Of a stretch of DNA of 64,000 bases, positions 33,859 through 50,406 are shown in pieces. The translations under genes and the position numbers were made by a program. The first letter of the stretch is position 1. Each line of letters opens with the position of its first letter. The DNA is taken from positions 124,001-188,000 of the forward strand of contig NW_006763158.1 in assembly GCF_000264905.1 (NCBI RefSeq), in the 5' to 3' direction. The notes beneath the pieces are model-generated. The model ran no database searches. It was not told where the DNA came from and was given only the letters and a program-made list of their open reading frames with translations. The stretch comes from Stereum hirsutum FP-91666 SS1 (taxonomy: Eukaryota > Basidiomycota > Agaricomycetes > Russulales > Stereaceae).

Positions 33859-36540
33859 GTAAGGTTAGACAGTTATGCATCACAGGCAAAGCAACAAACC
33901 GGCATCCAGAGGCTGGGGTGCTGCAGGCATGCTAAAACCCAATGACTGAACGGTGAGTAATGCGCCATATGAAGGCACACATGATCGTGACTGACCTAGA
34001 ATGATTTTGACTCTGTCAACACCAGAGCAGGATATTACATCAGCAAGGTAGCACGTCTCTGGACCAGACCGTGCAGACGGTCTCCAGAGTCTCCAGCCCT
34101 CCAGTAAGCCACCTGTCACCAGAACAGCGACGGGATTCCAGATGCCCGTCTGGCACCATGAAACCTGTCTGGAGTGTCTGGACGGGTGTTCCTCCAGTCG
34201 TTCCAGTCACAATAATAACCATTCAGAACTGTTCAATTTTACTCTATGTACATGCTACTGCCGTACACCAGTAAGCTACCTCGCGATCCCTCAATATGAT
34301 ACACCATCCAAGTCTGTAGCTAGTTGATATATGAAGTGTTTGCTGAATGCACTATTACACGCATTACGATCAGTGCCCTTGGACTGCTCGTCTGCAAAAG
34401 GGAGGTGATCAGGTGACTGCATACCCGAGAGAAAGCAAAAGTAAAGACGTACCAGGTCCGTAGGCTGGATGGCCATCGACCAATTGATTGATCACTCACC
34501 GACAGAAACTGGTAGAAAGAGGTAAAACAATCAGTAAGTGACTGATCACACAAAATTGCATGCTATCAAGCTATGGTGAGAGAACTAAGTACCACACACC
34601 TCACAAGGGTAGAATGTGCAGCCGCACGAGGCATTCCATCAACGTCAAAAGTGAATGCCGAAACACGAGTACAACTCACGTGCATCGCACGAGTGAACTC
34701 GACCCTGTTATGAGCAGAGCATGTGGATCATCGAGGACATACCCAACAATCAAACACTTGGAATGGAACATCAAAGATACCCTCGACAGCAGCGACGAAG
34801 TGACCGAGCCGCGATACGCACGGACTTGATATAGAGGACATTCGCACGATAACGAGCAGCCTGAAAAGTGTGCATCAGATATGCGTCGAAGGAGAGAATG
34901 ATGAGAGTGATGGGAGCGTCGAGCACAACCCCTATGGTGCGACTTGGCAAATGAGGGACGGAGAGAAAGGGACACGTACATTCATGGAGTATACAGCATG
35001 ATCAGCGAAAATGCAGAAACACGCGGTAATGCGAGCGTTAGCTGCAGATATGGAAGGAACGCCTTCAACGGAGATGCTGGCTTTCACGCATGGCACACAA
35101 CAGACGCAGCCATGCATTAGCATAACAATGAAGAGCCTGTGGCACGTAACAAAAAAATTAGGCAAGGAGGAATAGTATGGGGGCTAATGGGGAGAGCTAA
35201 AAGGGTGTAGGGAGACACGACTCCGAAAGAAAAATATCCGTGGACGCATGTACGAAGGGGGTAGATGAATAATCAGCGAAGACATACCTTTCTGTTTCCC
35301 ACTGGACGTCGCCACCACCTATAAACACCTATATAGGCCTCTGAGCCCCGAAGGTCTTCAGCAAGGAACTCAAACACGCCGAAGGAACGATTGGTTGTCG
35401 ACATTGTATTTGATTGTAATCGTGCATGGGAGGGACTGAACTGTTCCTGTGCCGTCGTTATCACACGACAATCGTGAGGACAGAGAGATGAGGACGGTAT
35501 CGTAGAAGGGCAAGCTAGGAGAGAGAGGAAGGTATAGAGGAGGACGACGAAGCGAGACGCGTCGCGCAATAAGTGCTTTAAACTCAGCTCGTTGATTTCC
35601 CACGGATGGTCACGAGCGACTCCTGGCAGCTCACGACCCCGCGCTCTTGCTCTTGCTCTCTCCCGTATTCTCGATTCCTGACACTGACCAGTCTAGCCTC
35701 CTTGTTATCAACACTCACGGTCTGCATCGCACTATGTCTTGTGAAATCTGGAACAGCTATTCCCGCCATCGAACTCAAAGAACATCGCGACGGTCTCGGA
35801 TCGACAGCAGTGCGCGATCTAAACTTCGGGTGTTTGGGGCGGTTGTGAAGAAGCGGCATGCGAGGTGTACATGGCTCCGAAGCTTGTATGGGGGTGTTAG
35901 CTATCAAGGGCTATCGGGAGAACAGCCTTTCAATGCTTGTTCAGATACTTCATGAGGTAAGTTGCTCTCTTAGCTGTCCTGAACACCGCAATACTTTTCG
36001 TCTCGCGCAAGAATCGTGTGCAATCGGTATGGACGTCATGATGCACTCGTTATGTACACTATTTTTATATCTCTTATTTACTGTACTACACTGTATGCAG
36101 GATTCCACTATCTTGGTTTGTGTTTGAGTGTCCAGATGAAGATACAACGACAAGGTACAGGTTGCATCCACGAAACTAGCAGTAAGCGCCATTTGACCGA
36201 TAGCAAAAAAACACACGAAATGACAAATGCGAGTCCTGCGAAATGTTTCGTATCTGCAGACACTGGGCAGAACACCCGATGCCTGGGCGAGCTGGCTCCA
36301 GCTCTCCAGAGAAGCCAGTCGCTCCAGGAGCATTCCAGACGCCACAGCGGCGTGCTGTCTTGCTGATGTACAGAATGCGAAATAAGGGAGACAGAGATGA
36401 AGGAACTTGGGGTGCCACTTCTCTCAACTCTCAACTCTCGCCACTTGTGCTTACAAATAATTCTCGACAGTACATCGACTCTGGCAAATTTTCAGCGGTA
36501 CTCGTGCATATCGACATTCTCTTCATCTCTCCATCTCCTC
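33859..36540. other. Mostly unassigned; one candidate minus-strand exon set and TCCAG-rich blocks
   Basis: A minus-strand start at 35404 opens a plausible exon (MSTTNRSFGVFEFLAEDL ... RRPVGNRK) ending at a GTATGT donor. A second plausible exon lies near 35108-34981 (ARITACFCIFADHAVYSMN). I could not complete the gene. Two blocks, about 34048-34212 and 36294-36345, are packed with TCCAG/CTGGA motifs. Confidence 0.3.
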
Positions 36541-38138
36541 ATGCCCCGTGTGCTTGACATTCCCCTCCATGAGAGAGTGTCAAGCTCTCGAGAGTCTTCT
36601 CCTGATTATATACCCCCTGGACAGCATGAACGCCCGCAGGTTCCAGTGGCGCCAGTCTTTGCTCAACCCCAGCCCCACGTTCAAGGTCGTGTCGCATCTG
36701 GTAATAGTCCTCCACACCCTCTCCCTCCTCCAGTGTTAACTAACGTCAACAATGTAGCGGTTGTGGACCCTGCCCTGTTAGCGATATCTGCAGAGCAAAA
36801 TCGGACCCAGCAGACCACAACACCAGGTGCTGAAAGCAATCCAGAAGAACGACAAAAGCGGCCACGAGACAACGATAAATCAAGCATGTCTTCCTCAGAC
36901 TCGGACCCAGACTCGGAGGACGAAGACGACGAAGAGACAACAGAGCATCAAGACATTGCTCGTGTAGCCGCAAGCTTAGGTCTCAAACCAGAGTCTCAGC
37001 ATGCCCTGAAGCTGTTCATCAAGGTCCGTTGTCTTACCTTCCGTGAGTAAAACTTACCAATATCCCATTCAGAAATCAGCAGCCATGAAGATGAACATCG
37101 TGTACGCTTGCATGCTGGCTTTGACGGAACGTGCTGACACGAAGGAAGAACGATGGGTCCCTTCCGGGGACCTCGCGGTAAGCTTGCGCTTCTTTCCGCC
37201 GACATGACGTCTCATTGACGAAAGACAATGACAAGCAGAAGGACATCCGTCGCTTCTGTCTGGCTGTGCTTCTTTCGTCAAAGTTGGCTGCGTATAGAAC
37301 TGCAGCCGATCAGGCCGTCCTGGTGCGTGTTCTCCAGATTTTCCCCTATCTCAGTATCTCTCAACGCACTCCTCTCTCACAGAAAGTGCTCAGGCGGCAC
37401 GGTACAAACCTTCCTGAAGACTGGGAGAGTAATCCTTCCCGCAAGGATGCAATCATGAAGGCGATTGGCAGTGGGCTGACTGATGAACGATCGCGTGTCA
37501 AGGCTGCTGTGCGTCCTTTCTCTTACCGCTTCCGAACCCGGACACTCACAACTTGTCCTATTATGGCTTTGATTTCACTTCGTAGATTCGTGACAGCCTG
37601 GATCCAAAGATGAATATTGCTGACCTTGCAGAGAAGGTCGTTGGGAATTCCGGGATTACACCAACGGTTGACCTATGGGCGCGTCTATCACTTCTGGTGT
37701 GTTCTTTCTCCCGCTCCACCCATCCTCATCCTGATGTGCATGTCTGTTGTTGACAGAGGCAAACTATAGTTCAGGAAGGTAGCCACGGGCGTTTGTATTG
37801 GCTTCACGTCGACGAGTGCTTGAAGCAGACTCGAGAGATGGCCTTCAAGGCCGCTGAACTTGCACAGGAGACCAGCAAATATCCCAAATATGTCTCAAAG
37901 TATGTCACCTTTTCTCGCCCTTTGTGAAGCATAACGCTGAACTGAGTGTGACACATCTACCCATAGGGAAGTTGCCAAAGCCCTCACTAAGGACTACGAT
38001 ACGTATGGTTATCCCACAGCGAAGGCCCCGAAACACATGACAAAAGAAAACTCGGAGCTCTGGCAGCTCACGGCGGAGGCGGAGTCGTCAGTGCTCGAGC
38101 CGGCACGGAAGTCTAAGAAGCGTCCGAAGAGGGTTTGA
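36541..38138 (+). CDS. Agaricomycete protein of unknown function, acidic middle, basic tail
   Basis: Six exons (36541-37023, 37073-37177, 37236-37508, 37586-37696, 37757-37899, 37967-38138) join in phase to 428 aa. The N-terminal 100 residues are Pro/Gln/Ser-rich. An acidic Ser tract (SSSDSDPDSEDEDDEE) precedes a helical region with LFIKKSAAMKMNIVYACMLA, FCLAVLLSSKLAAYRT and WARLSLLRQTIVQ. The C-terminus is KSKKRPKRV, a likely nuclear localisation signal. The layout resembles a lineage-expanded family of mushroom hypothetical proteins that accompany transposon-rich regions. Function unknown; the acidic and basic ends suggest chromatin or nucleic-acid contact. Confidence 0.7.
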
Positions 38139-38610
38139 GGAGTGTCATGGGAGGTTGTCTGATGATTGTCAAACATACTTCATGAGAGCTATCTAGACTT
38201 TTGTATCAGTTTGCTTGTTCATATCAATGTATTGGTTTGATTCATCCATGGGGGTGGGGAAAAACGAGAAAAAACGAAGAATAATAATAATTGTTTCTGA
38301 ATAAGTACAGGAAGCTGAGCTGGACGGCCTATATCTGCGAGAGATGGTGCAAAGATATCGAGCACATATCTGACATGGAAACGGTCCGTATTGATTGGCA
38401 TATCCATATCGCGAGATATCCCGCCAGATGTAAGTGCGGCATCTTGCGCAGTCATACCACATGTCTCGCACGCCATGTCATTTCCATACTGACTTGCAGT
38501 CAAGGTGTAGTCGGCCTATAAAAATTGTTTCATTGTTTCACCATTTCCAGGGCCACCGCCACATAACGTAGCGTGACGTGACTTGTGACCGCAATGAATG
38601 ACTCTTGTCA

Positions 38611-39158
38611 GGCGGGATGCATACTGGTTACGAGGTTCGATCCCAATGCGTACAAATGTTGTGCGAAAAAGCCTCCATGTCCGATCGCAAAAGTACAAAG
38701 ACTGGGCCTTTTTTCAGCAGTGGTCCGATCCTAGATGCTGACACAAGCCAATCTTTGTATCGTAGGTTCGATCCACGTACGCACAAAAGCGAGTGAAAAT
38801 TATCATTCCCCAACTTCACAGTAGGCAAATCTCGACATTTTTTGTCCGCGACACACATGTGCGCGAAGGCAATCTCGAGCGCGCTGTCCTCGTCACTGAA
38901 GTTGCACTGAAACAAAGTGTTTTTACTCGCTATCGGGTCCGAAGTACACGTTTACACCGCGAACAATAGCGATGCCTACATTTGCATGCAGGGTCTTCGC
39001 AAACGATGGTTCGATCCGTTGTGCGTACCAAAGTCTCTGAAAAGCAGGGTGACCCGATCCGAATGCGTACATATGTGGCGCCAAATTTTGTGACAAATTT
39101 CGCCCAAATATTAATGTTAGATTTAGGATCGAACCTCCGTACCAATATGCATCCCGCC
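38611..39158. repeat. Inverted-repeat element with repeated GGTTCGATCC motifs
   Basis: Arms of 33 bp at 38611-38643 and 39126-39158 are inverted copies with 29 of 33 matches. Inside and at the arms GGTTCGATCC occurs four times (38634, 38765, 39008 and inverted 39126), each near a GCGTAC word. The motif equals a pol III B box core. No open gene lies inside. Confidence 0.6.
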
Positions 39159-39276
39159 TCTCTTGTCTTAAGACCTGTCCTAACGGAACAGGAATTCATA
39201 CGACTAAAAAGCGGAAAGTCAGCTTGAAGCGGTGTTTGCCAAATCTGGGTGGCACCCAAACAGACGTAAAGAAAGT

Positions 39277-40944
39277 GATTGAGCAGTTGGGCGTCGCTTG
39301 GGAATTACTTTCCTTCTTTTTCCTTTCATCATCTCCTTGCGATTTCCATCGTCCTCCAGCTTGTGTAGCGGTCGACATGTCGGCTATCATTGGCGGCTGG
39401 ATCGGCAAGCTCTTTCTCCCAAGCCCAGCCTCTCGCTTGCCCTCTGCACCTGGCTTTCCCCCTCAGCCTTTACGCCTCACGACACCGACAGCGACTGACC
39501 AGGGCTCGACCTCGACCAAAAGGTCTCGTAACGCCGCGATCAGTGCCCTCGACAAGCTTAGGAAGGAGTTCGTTGGAGACGTCGGCTGCTTCCTGACCGG
39601 CTACTCCTGCATTTCGCTTGAGGTTGCGCATCTTGTGAACCCTGTCCGCAAGAAAGGTGAAGAAGCCGAAGTGGTAAGTCCCTACTGTTTTACCGCCGCC
39701 AAACACTAATCATGGTCTACCCTCCAGACCAAGCATCTAACCACTGTGTTGGGCATTACTCGCCAGCAAGGAAACTTTAGCCTTGACTCCATCGAGAATC
39801 TTGTTCTTTGTAAGTCCTTCCTGCTTGTGCTCGCTGTGCTCACTGTGTATTTGATCAACATAGTGTATCCACCGTACCACCGACACCTCGACGTCTACGC
39901 CACCTACGCCCTCACGCTAAGCGAGCACTCGCTGCAAGCCGTAATCCAGATATTGAATGCCACTAATCAGAAGTGGGAGGATTTGACAGAGATATATACC
40001 GAAAACCCGCCTCCACGAACTATCGACGTGCGTGCCGCCTCCATCGTCTATTCTGCAGGGACAAAGCTCACGTCTTATCTTTTCTGCAGTGGTTGGACCC
40101 AGTGCTGTCTCGATTAAACTACGACATTATCATCCTACATCCCTCCTTCTTTCTTCTCCCCGATCAGCCTTTAATCGCCCTCGAACAACACAGCCCTCGA
40201 ACGTACCGCCTCTGGCAGGTCACCGGTGGAGAACTCCGTCACTGGCAAGCGCCCGACTCCGACCCCTACCCTCCCTTTTGCTACACCTCTCGCAATCATC
40301 CGGACAAAACCGTGAATCCTTTCCTGCTCATCCTCAATGCCGCATCGAAACTTGAATATCATCGGAGGCACTACAGTTTTGATAATTTGACGGAGCGCCA
40401 GCGCAGACTCGCCGATCTCACCTTGGAGGCATATACCCTCATATACTACCGCCCTCCGCTCTTTGCAGTTAAACTTGCGGAAGGAATGTACACGACCGTT
40501 CCTCCTGCTGTGTCTCCTCTCCTCGCTCTGGCGAGCACTTCACGAGACGCGAATGATAGCGGTGGCACCCCCTTCGGCGGTGGCGCTGGGATTGATCGAA
40601 TGGAGGAGGATGAGAACGAGGATGATGAGGAAGAGAGAAATGATAGTGATTCTGAGAGTGATAGCGAGGAGCTTAGTACGGATGAGGTGTACGGTATTGT
40701 GACGAAAATTGAAGACCCCCGTACTACGCTCGATGAGAGAAAGGAGCTGGGGTTGCTCTTGCTCAGCGGCGGAAGATGTGAGTCCCTCCTGCCTCTGATC
40801 TGTAGTCGTGGCTGAGGATTGGGAATTTCACTTTGATTCTCCGTCAGCCTATCGCCCTCTTCCCATACTATCTGGTATGGAATTATCTGCAGAGCCTGGT
40901 CTTATCGGTGGTGAAGGGGAAGGGTCATAGTGGTGTTGTTGCTC
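39277..40944 (+). repeat. Inverted gene-sized duplicate B (partner at 17647-19347)
   Basis: Same exon-intron order and near-identical introns as copy A. The ends of homology coincide with the gene limits. Confidence 0.9.
39377..40930 (+). CDS. HNH endonuclease-domain protein, copy B
   Basis: Five exons (39377-39673, 39728-39809, 39864-40027, 40090-40777, 40848-40930) give 437 aa with all phases consistent. The HNH blocks are CFLTGYSCISLEVAHLVNP, SIENLVL and YHRHLDVYATYAL, with ligands unchanged against copy A. Differences from A are few: a shorter Thr-Pro repeat near residue 37, scattered substitutions, and a different Gly/Asp/Glu-rich stretch (GGTPFGGGAGIDRMEEDENE against a shorter form in A). 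It has no HNH remnant downstream and no divergent neighbour, unlike copy A, so I infer B is the younger, transposed copy. It sits just after the 38.6-39.2 kb inverted-repeat element. Confidence 0.85.
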
Positions 40945-42000
40945 GTTCTATTTCTTGTACAGTGTCGGAAGCATGTGTGTTTCTCGAATGGACCTACTTC
41001 CCTCCTTTCTGTCCTCCTTTCATGAAATTTGTATTCCTTGTATTTTGTCGACTGAGAGAGCATGACAATTCGAGTCGAATCCTTACCGTACTCAGTATAT
41101 GGTGCAAGTCAGGAATGAAGCTCGCCGGGCGTTTCCGCGCCGCCTTGTGAGGGCGATTGCCAGTGAGTCGAAGGTGAGAGCACTGTGAAGGTTTCCCTCT
41201 TCACGATCTATACCCATCGTCTACCATCTAGCAGTACTATCTCGTTACTCCAACGTCAGCGATGCTACACCATAACAATGATGCATCGCACTGCGGGCCG
41301 GACCTGGTCCCGTTGAGTGCTGTACTTGAAGCAAGAGCAGCTTGAACAGGTTTGAGAACCAGAGTCCATGTGCTTGAGAATCTTCGAACTTTCTCAAAAC
41401 AAAACAGGTTTGCCTCACCGCAGCCTGAACCCATCCGTACCACCAATGACCGTCTACTACCTTCTACTTCAGGTCTTGTATACTGCCCACATGTTGTCTA
41501 TCCATATTTGCTCGAGGACCGTAATACTGTCATTCGTATGTACATCGTACCAACGAGGCTGTGGACGATAAAGAACTTGAGGGTGTATGCATAATTGTAA
41601 TTGGAAGATGAGTGGAGGTTACAGGGACGAAAGGTTGAACCAAAGGCATTGAGGCAAGCAAGGGAAGGGAAGGGAAGGGAAGGGAAGGGAAGGGAAGGGG
41701 AAACTTGCGAGGTCCTGCTCGATGCTGGGCATGTGTATGCGTGTGCAAAAGGACTCGGACGGGCCTTAGGGAAAAGAAAACAATAACGAATATATGCACA
41801 TATATATCAGAACAAAGAACAAGAAGGCGGGAAGGAAGGACCTGGCTGGACGTCCGAGAACTTGAGAAGAACTTGAAGAAACCAAAATAGGTATGTATAA
41901 GGAAAACATAAGACCATCAGGCTTGGACACAAACACAAAAAGGGATCACATGTTCCCATCCCTTTCGAATCGCCCCAAGGCCAAGACGAGTTGGGCCCGC
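40931..42000. other. Intergenic with a microsatellite
   Basis: No gene recognised between copy B and the RCC1-PHD gene. The only distinct item is the pentanucleotide run at 41661-41700. Confidence 0.5.
41661..41700 (+). repeat. AGGGA pentanucleotide microsatellite, about 8 units
   Basis: Perfect AGGGA repeats for 40 bases. Not the TTAGGG telomere unit. Confidence 0.9.
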
Positions 42001-45325
<3,325 letters not shown>

Positions 45326-48026
45326 GGTGGTCGTATGCGGGTGAGTGGCCGGCGTCTATTCGGGCTCGGGTCGAGCGGCACCCGCTCGGTTCACCTTCCG
45401 GATTCATCCTGTCTTCCCACCATACCCCTTCGTTCGAACCATCATCTCCTTGCAGCGAAGAGTATATCTTGAACGACAACGTACAAGCGTCAGAATGTTG
45501 ACTTACAGCCTTCCTGGGTGCAGCTGAAGGAATGCTCCACTTGGCCTGGCGAGCTCTTTCCCGAAAAGATCCCGCGGCGAAATCTCTTGTCTTCTCGGCC
45601 ATCGAAATCATATTTGCCTTTTTATCATGTCTGTGCCTCAGACTTGCCTCTGGCCTCCCACCAGGCTCAATATCTGCGTAGTTTTTTCAGGTATCATACC
45701 AATCTGATGGCGTATTTCTGGTGCTGATACGATTCAGATATGATCACTCTGGTTTCTCGGTATCTCCACATCTTCACAGCCGTCATTCTTCTGACGATCC
45801 TACGTCAACACACTCTAAAGGCTTCCACATAACCGGCGGACATAGACGCGGCCTTTGAACTTACCAACTCTATCTCGGTCATCAGGAACATCACCGTGGT
45901 GGAAAAGATCGGGGAACCCGATTTGCATGTGTCGCCAGTTCGGGAAGGTCTATCTTATTTTCCTTGCGGCATGATATTATCAGTTTGACTTGATCCTTCA
46001 TGACCGAGAGAATGATCGTTCTTCCTCTTCTAGGTGGGGAAGATACGTTCCAACAGTTTCCTGCAGGGATCTTCTTACTACCACGGAATAGTCCTGCACG
46101 TTCTCCCATGCCCTCTGGTTTTCATGTCCCCTACTCGTGATTCGAGTGCACCGCAGTGAGCGACTGTTTACCTGATTCCTGTTTTTTGTATCTACGGGTA
46201 CGGCGTTGACCTTTCATATGCGCCACTCATCTGGATTTGTGAGCTTACGCCGCATGCGTTGCGAACCTTACGCCCGTGTTCTTACCGGGTCCAGACATTC
46301 ATACCCATGGGGTGTCGTTACTACCAGCCGATCGCAGTCATGCTTTAAACCGGCCTCACACACCATGGTCGCTGAGCCGCATCTGTTTTTACGGTTATCG
46401 TTCTTCCCAGTGGCGGGAAACGAGAAGCTTTGAGCGGCCGTTCATAGTTTTTTGGTTGGTTCGAGGTAACTTATAATTAAACTTCCGTTCCATGTTTGGC
46501 CCAGCGCGATTAATATTTATTCTTCGTTCTGCATTGCTTAGATGGCCGGGGAAGGAACCGATCTGTTACTAGATAAAGAGATGGTAGGTTGTTGATACTG
46601 CTACTAATAGAGCAAGTCACGAGTTTTCCTTCGCAGGTACAGGTGCTATCACAAAAGCGCGTTTCTTCGGAGGAGCGCTTGAGTTTTCTCGTTCATTATC
46701 ATGCTCAGAGTCTGAGATGTTCTGAACGCGTAGCAAATCAGTGCATGTCCTGTCGTTCAAGAGGGGTATCGACGTACCGATTCTTGTTCAATCTCTTCGT
46801 CCTCTTCCCAGTCCGACTCATTATGCTCTTCACATCGACCCGACCCCCTCCTGTCCGATCCGCTGCGGTCTTCTTCGACAAACGCCCGATAACTAGTCGC
46901 AAACTCTGCACGGTCTGCCTCGGGTGGTGGCGTGACATCGGGTGGCGTGAGGTCGTAGTCCACAACTTGTAACTTAGAGGCTCAGAGGCGGACGATGAGG
47001 GGATGAACGACGTAGCACATTAGGTGCGTCTGCTTCGTCATCTGAATCATTCCCGCCAGTAGCTCCTGTGTGACGCCTCTCGTCTCCACCTTCCTCTGCG
47101 GCTTCTGACACTTCGGTAGATGGCGGGCGAACACAAGCCCAAACCGGAAACCCTTCAGGTACGTATAACTGTGTATAATAGACGACGGTGCGCTGGGAGG
47201 CGTAGTCAGCCTCGGTGAGAGTCAAAATGTCGGGTGTGGTACGCACAAACTAGCCGTCGACATTGAATATTGATGTCCGATTTGTTCCACGCGCTTCGGT
47301 GTGAACGCCCACTGCAGCCCCACGCCTTCATATGCATATAGATGTAGACGAAGTGCTTCAGGGGGACGCGCTCACCGGTGTGTTCCAGTCAAACAGGGTG
47401 GGGAAAAGCCCGCTGGGTTTGATGCATGAAATAATACTTACTTATGGTTTCTGAGACAGAGATGATTTCGGAAAGGATGAACAAAGGGTGTAAGTACTAC
47501 TTGGTATTTCTAGGCAACAGTAAGTACGTCGCTCGGAAGTTGGGATTGTGGGTTTGGGTTTCATTGCATGTTCTTCCTTGTCCCCTCTGTCTGTCCTCAT
47601 AAAATGATACATAATCATGTGCGTTGCGTATGTGTCGTGACTTCAACATATCATTAATGAGCTCGTCAGGCCTTGACTTACATATGTACCGTAAGCTCTT
47701 CGGATTGATGATAAGTATCTCCTAAACCCCAAAAGAAAACCCCATAAATTGTGGGTTATATATAACGCCGAGATGGGCCATAGAATGCGAGCCATAAGAT
47801 AAAATAGTCATGAGCACCGTCAGTGTCAGTGTCATATGCATACCATTCATCCACAGTCCGAGTCCGTCGGCGACCATACACTGTACGTATACAGCACTTA
47901 CACACTATATCTACATGCGTACACCGCTAGGGCCCAAAGGTTTAAACACCACCACTCCCTCCAAGTTTTAACCTGACATTCTCCCTCAGCCTCCTCACCT
48001 CCTCACCTCCTCACCCACCATCAAAA
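45326..48026. other. Largely unassigned stretch with two acidic minus-strand frames
   Basis: Frames at 46974-47246 (TEADYASQRTVVYYTQLYV) and 46757-46963 (DYDLTPPDVTPPPEADRAEF, then an acidic tail) could be exons of one minus-strand gene, but the only join I find uses a weak donor. I do not call a gene. Nothing else is recognised from 45.3 to 46.7 kb or from 47.3 to 48.0 kb. Confidence 0.3.
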
Positions 48027-50406
48027 TCAAACCCGATTCTCAGTCAAATAATGCGTCGGGAACCATTCTGGGAGGTCATACGTCGTGTTGCTCAGTTCGG
48101 CGAGGATGAGCCCTGCGGAGACTTCCGCGCTGTTTCCGTATTTTTCGGGATCGTGTTGTGTTGGGTTGGAGGAGGGAGGGTTGGTGTGGTTGTGTTAGTT
48201 CGTTATCGTGTCGTGTCGTGTCGTGTCGTACCGCACCACAAAAACCACAAGTCACAAACAAATCAAACAAAACAAAAAGAACCAAAAACCCGTCAATTCC
48301 GTCGCATGCACGCGTACATCCTAGCAGGAAAGACCAAGACGTACCACGAAAACCCCCTCGGCATCCCATGGCCCGAATATCCGGCGGATATGTATTGGCC
48401 GACTTGGGGAGTTATTTCGCCCGTGGTGGGGTTTGGGGTGAGGACGGGTCCGACCTGGATGGATGGATGGTTGGTTGGTTGGTCAAAAAGGACGGAGGGG
48501 AGAGGAGGAGGGAAAGAGGTGGGAAGAAGGGGAGAGGAGGAGGGAAGAGGTGGGAAGAAGGGGAGATGAGGAGGGAAGCGGTGTGAAGAAGGGAGAGAAT
48601 GGGAGGGGAGGGAGGAGAAGAGGAAGGGAGGGTACAAAGGAAGGACGCAGGAGGGAGGAGAAGAAACGCACGAATGGATCTCCTATCTTGGTAAAACCCA
48701 TAATACCAGTCTACACCCACACAAAGTATCAGTATCGCACGTATAACAACCCGTTCCACCTCCGTCACGACCACCACGCGCAAAACAACACAAAAGAAAA
48801 CACCACAACCAGATCCAGAATGAATGACATACCCATTCCATCTCAACCTCCTCCCCCTTCTCTCCCTCACTCTCAACAAACTTCCCCGGAAACACCCGCG
48901 GCAAAAACTCCCTCAACGCCCGTCCAACCTTCGCATCTATCCCCGAATCGTCGGCCTGATAATACTCGAATCTACCGGTTTCGTGTTCACGGCCGCCGCC
49001 GAGGATGACGAGCGGGTTTGGGGAGTCGCCTTTAGATCCGAGAGGTAGATCGAGCGCGTCAGTATTCATGCGCCTTGTATCTTGTACATGGAAATGGGCG
49101 TAGGAAGGGGAATGGGAACGGGAATGAGAAGTAGTAAGACCGAGAAGAACGCACCCTCCCTAACAGGCCTCGGAAACCAATACTCAAACCCCCTATTCCC
49201 CACCCATCCACTCCTGCTCAACTCCTGCTCCGTCGCATTCGACCTCACGGCTATGACCTGACCACGCGTGGGTACGATACCCTCGGGACCGGCGAGGTGT
49301 GGGAGGAGGTGGGATGCGTAGGCGTTTGTTGCGTGGAGGACTGTGGTGCAGGAGATGGGGCCGCGGGGGGTTGAGAGGGACCAGCGGCGTGGGTTGCCTG
49401 AAGTGGATGAAGTGGACGAGGAAGAGGAAGAGGAAGAGAGTGGCGAGACGGCGGTGACGGGTGTGCGTGTGTGGAGGTGTAGAGAGGACGAGGAAGGAAG
49501 GGAGGAATTAGCGAGTTTATAGAGTTCCGTAACGAATTTAAGCGGCCACAGGTTTCGTCCAGGGATCTTAACGCCCTGCCCACGACTCGTCCCATATATC
49601 TCCCTCATCTCCCCCTCATCAAACCACTCCACACTCCCCACCTCAACCCCCAACCTCCTCGCCTCCTCCCAATCCCTCCTGCGTCCCTCCATCCACACCT
49701 CATCAAACTGCAGACTCACTCTCCCTTCCTCGACGAGATCGACTTTTTCGGTGAGGTTGTGGGAGTGGATGATGGAGGCGATGGCGTTGGTGGTGTAGGA
49801 TTCGATTTGGATGGCGCGGATGGCGTTGGGGAGGCCGTGTGTTGCGATGCGGGAGCGGAAGGAGGAGAAAGTGTCTTCGGCGAGGTGGCCGCCGTTGCGG
49901 CCTTTCGTTTTCCGTGTGGTCATATAGTCAGTCAGTCGAGTAGGAATCTGCGATGGTAGAGCTGCGAACGTACCGGTAGCCCCAGAACAAAAATCCCTCG
50001 CCTCAAGCACCACGATATCCAGCCCTTCTCCCTCCCGCTTCTTCAACCCCTCAACCAAATGCCACGCCGCACTCACCCCCGTAATCCCACTCCCAATCAC
50101 ACACACGTCCGCCTCGCTCGTCAGTTCGCCTTTGCTGCCCTCACCTGCTAGGACGTTCGCGTCGGGGGCGGAATGCGTCCAGAAGCTGTGTGTGGGGTTC
50201 GGGACGGGGAGGGGGGCGGGTTCGTATCCGTTGCCGTTGTTGTTGGGGGAGGAGGGAAAGGAGGAGGGGGAGGAGAAGAAAGCTTGGTGGTGCGACGGAA
50301 GGTCGGAGTCTCGGATGCCGAGAGAGAGGGAGGGTTGGATGTGACTGAGGAGTGCGATGGAGAGGAGGGCGGAGAGGAGGGCGAGACGGGGGGTGAGGTG
50401 CATCAT
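48027..50406 (-). CDS. FAD-dependent oxidoreductase (DAO superfamily)
   Basis: Six exons (50406-49974, 49901-49155, 49080-48833, 48710-48672, 48454-48345, 48129-48027) give 559 aa in phase. The N-terminus is a hydrophobic leader (LALLSALLSIALLS), so the protein probably enters the secretory path or is membrane-anchored. The FAD-binding Rossmann motif is VCVIGSGITGVSAAWHL near residue 103, followed by IVVLEARDFCSGATG and RNGGHLAED. The C-terminal FAD-contacting block is spread over small exons: GIMGFTKIGDPF, then YISAGYSGHGMPRGFS joined to CAEVSAGLILAEL. The DAO family oxidises amino or imino substrates; the specific substrate cannot be told here. Exon 4 is only 39 nt. Ser/Gly/Asn runs in the leader-proximal region and a poly-Ser loop are unusual insertions. 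Confidence 0.9.

Noticed and set aside
37073..37508. Apparent one-base frameshift in the 36541-38138 gene
   Set aside because: Using the acceptor before CAGAAGGACATC (exon from 37236) restores the phase, and all six exons then sum to 429 codons.
41661..41700. Telomere-like repeat
   Set aside because: The unit is AGGGA, not TTAGGG, and it is short and internal.
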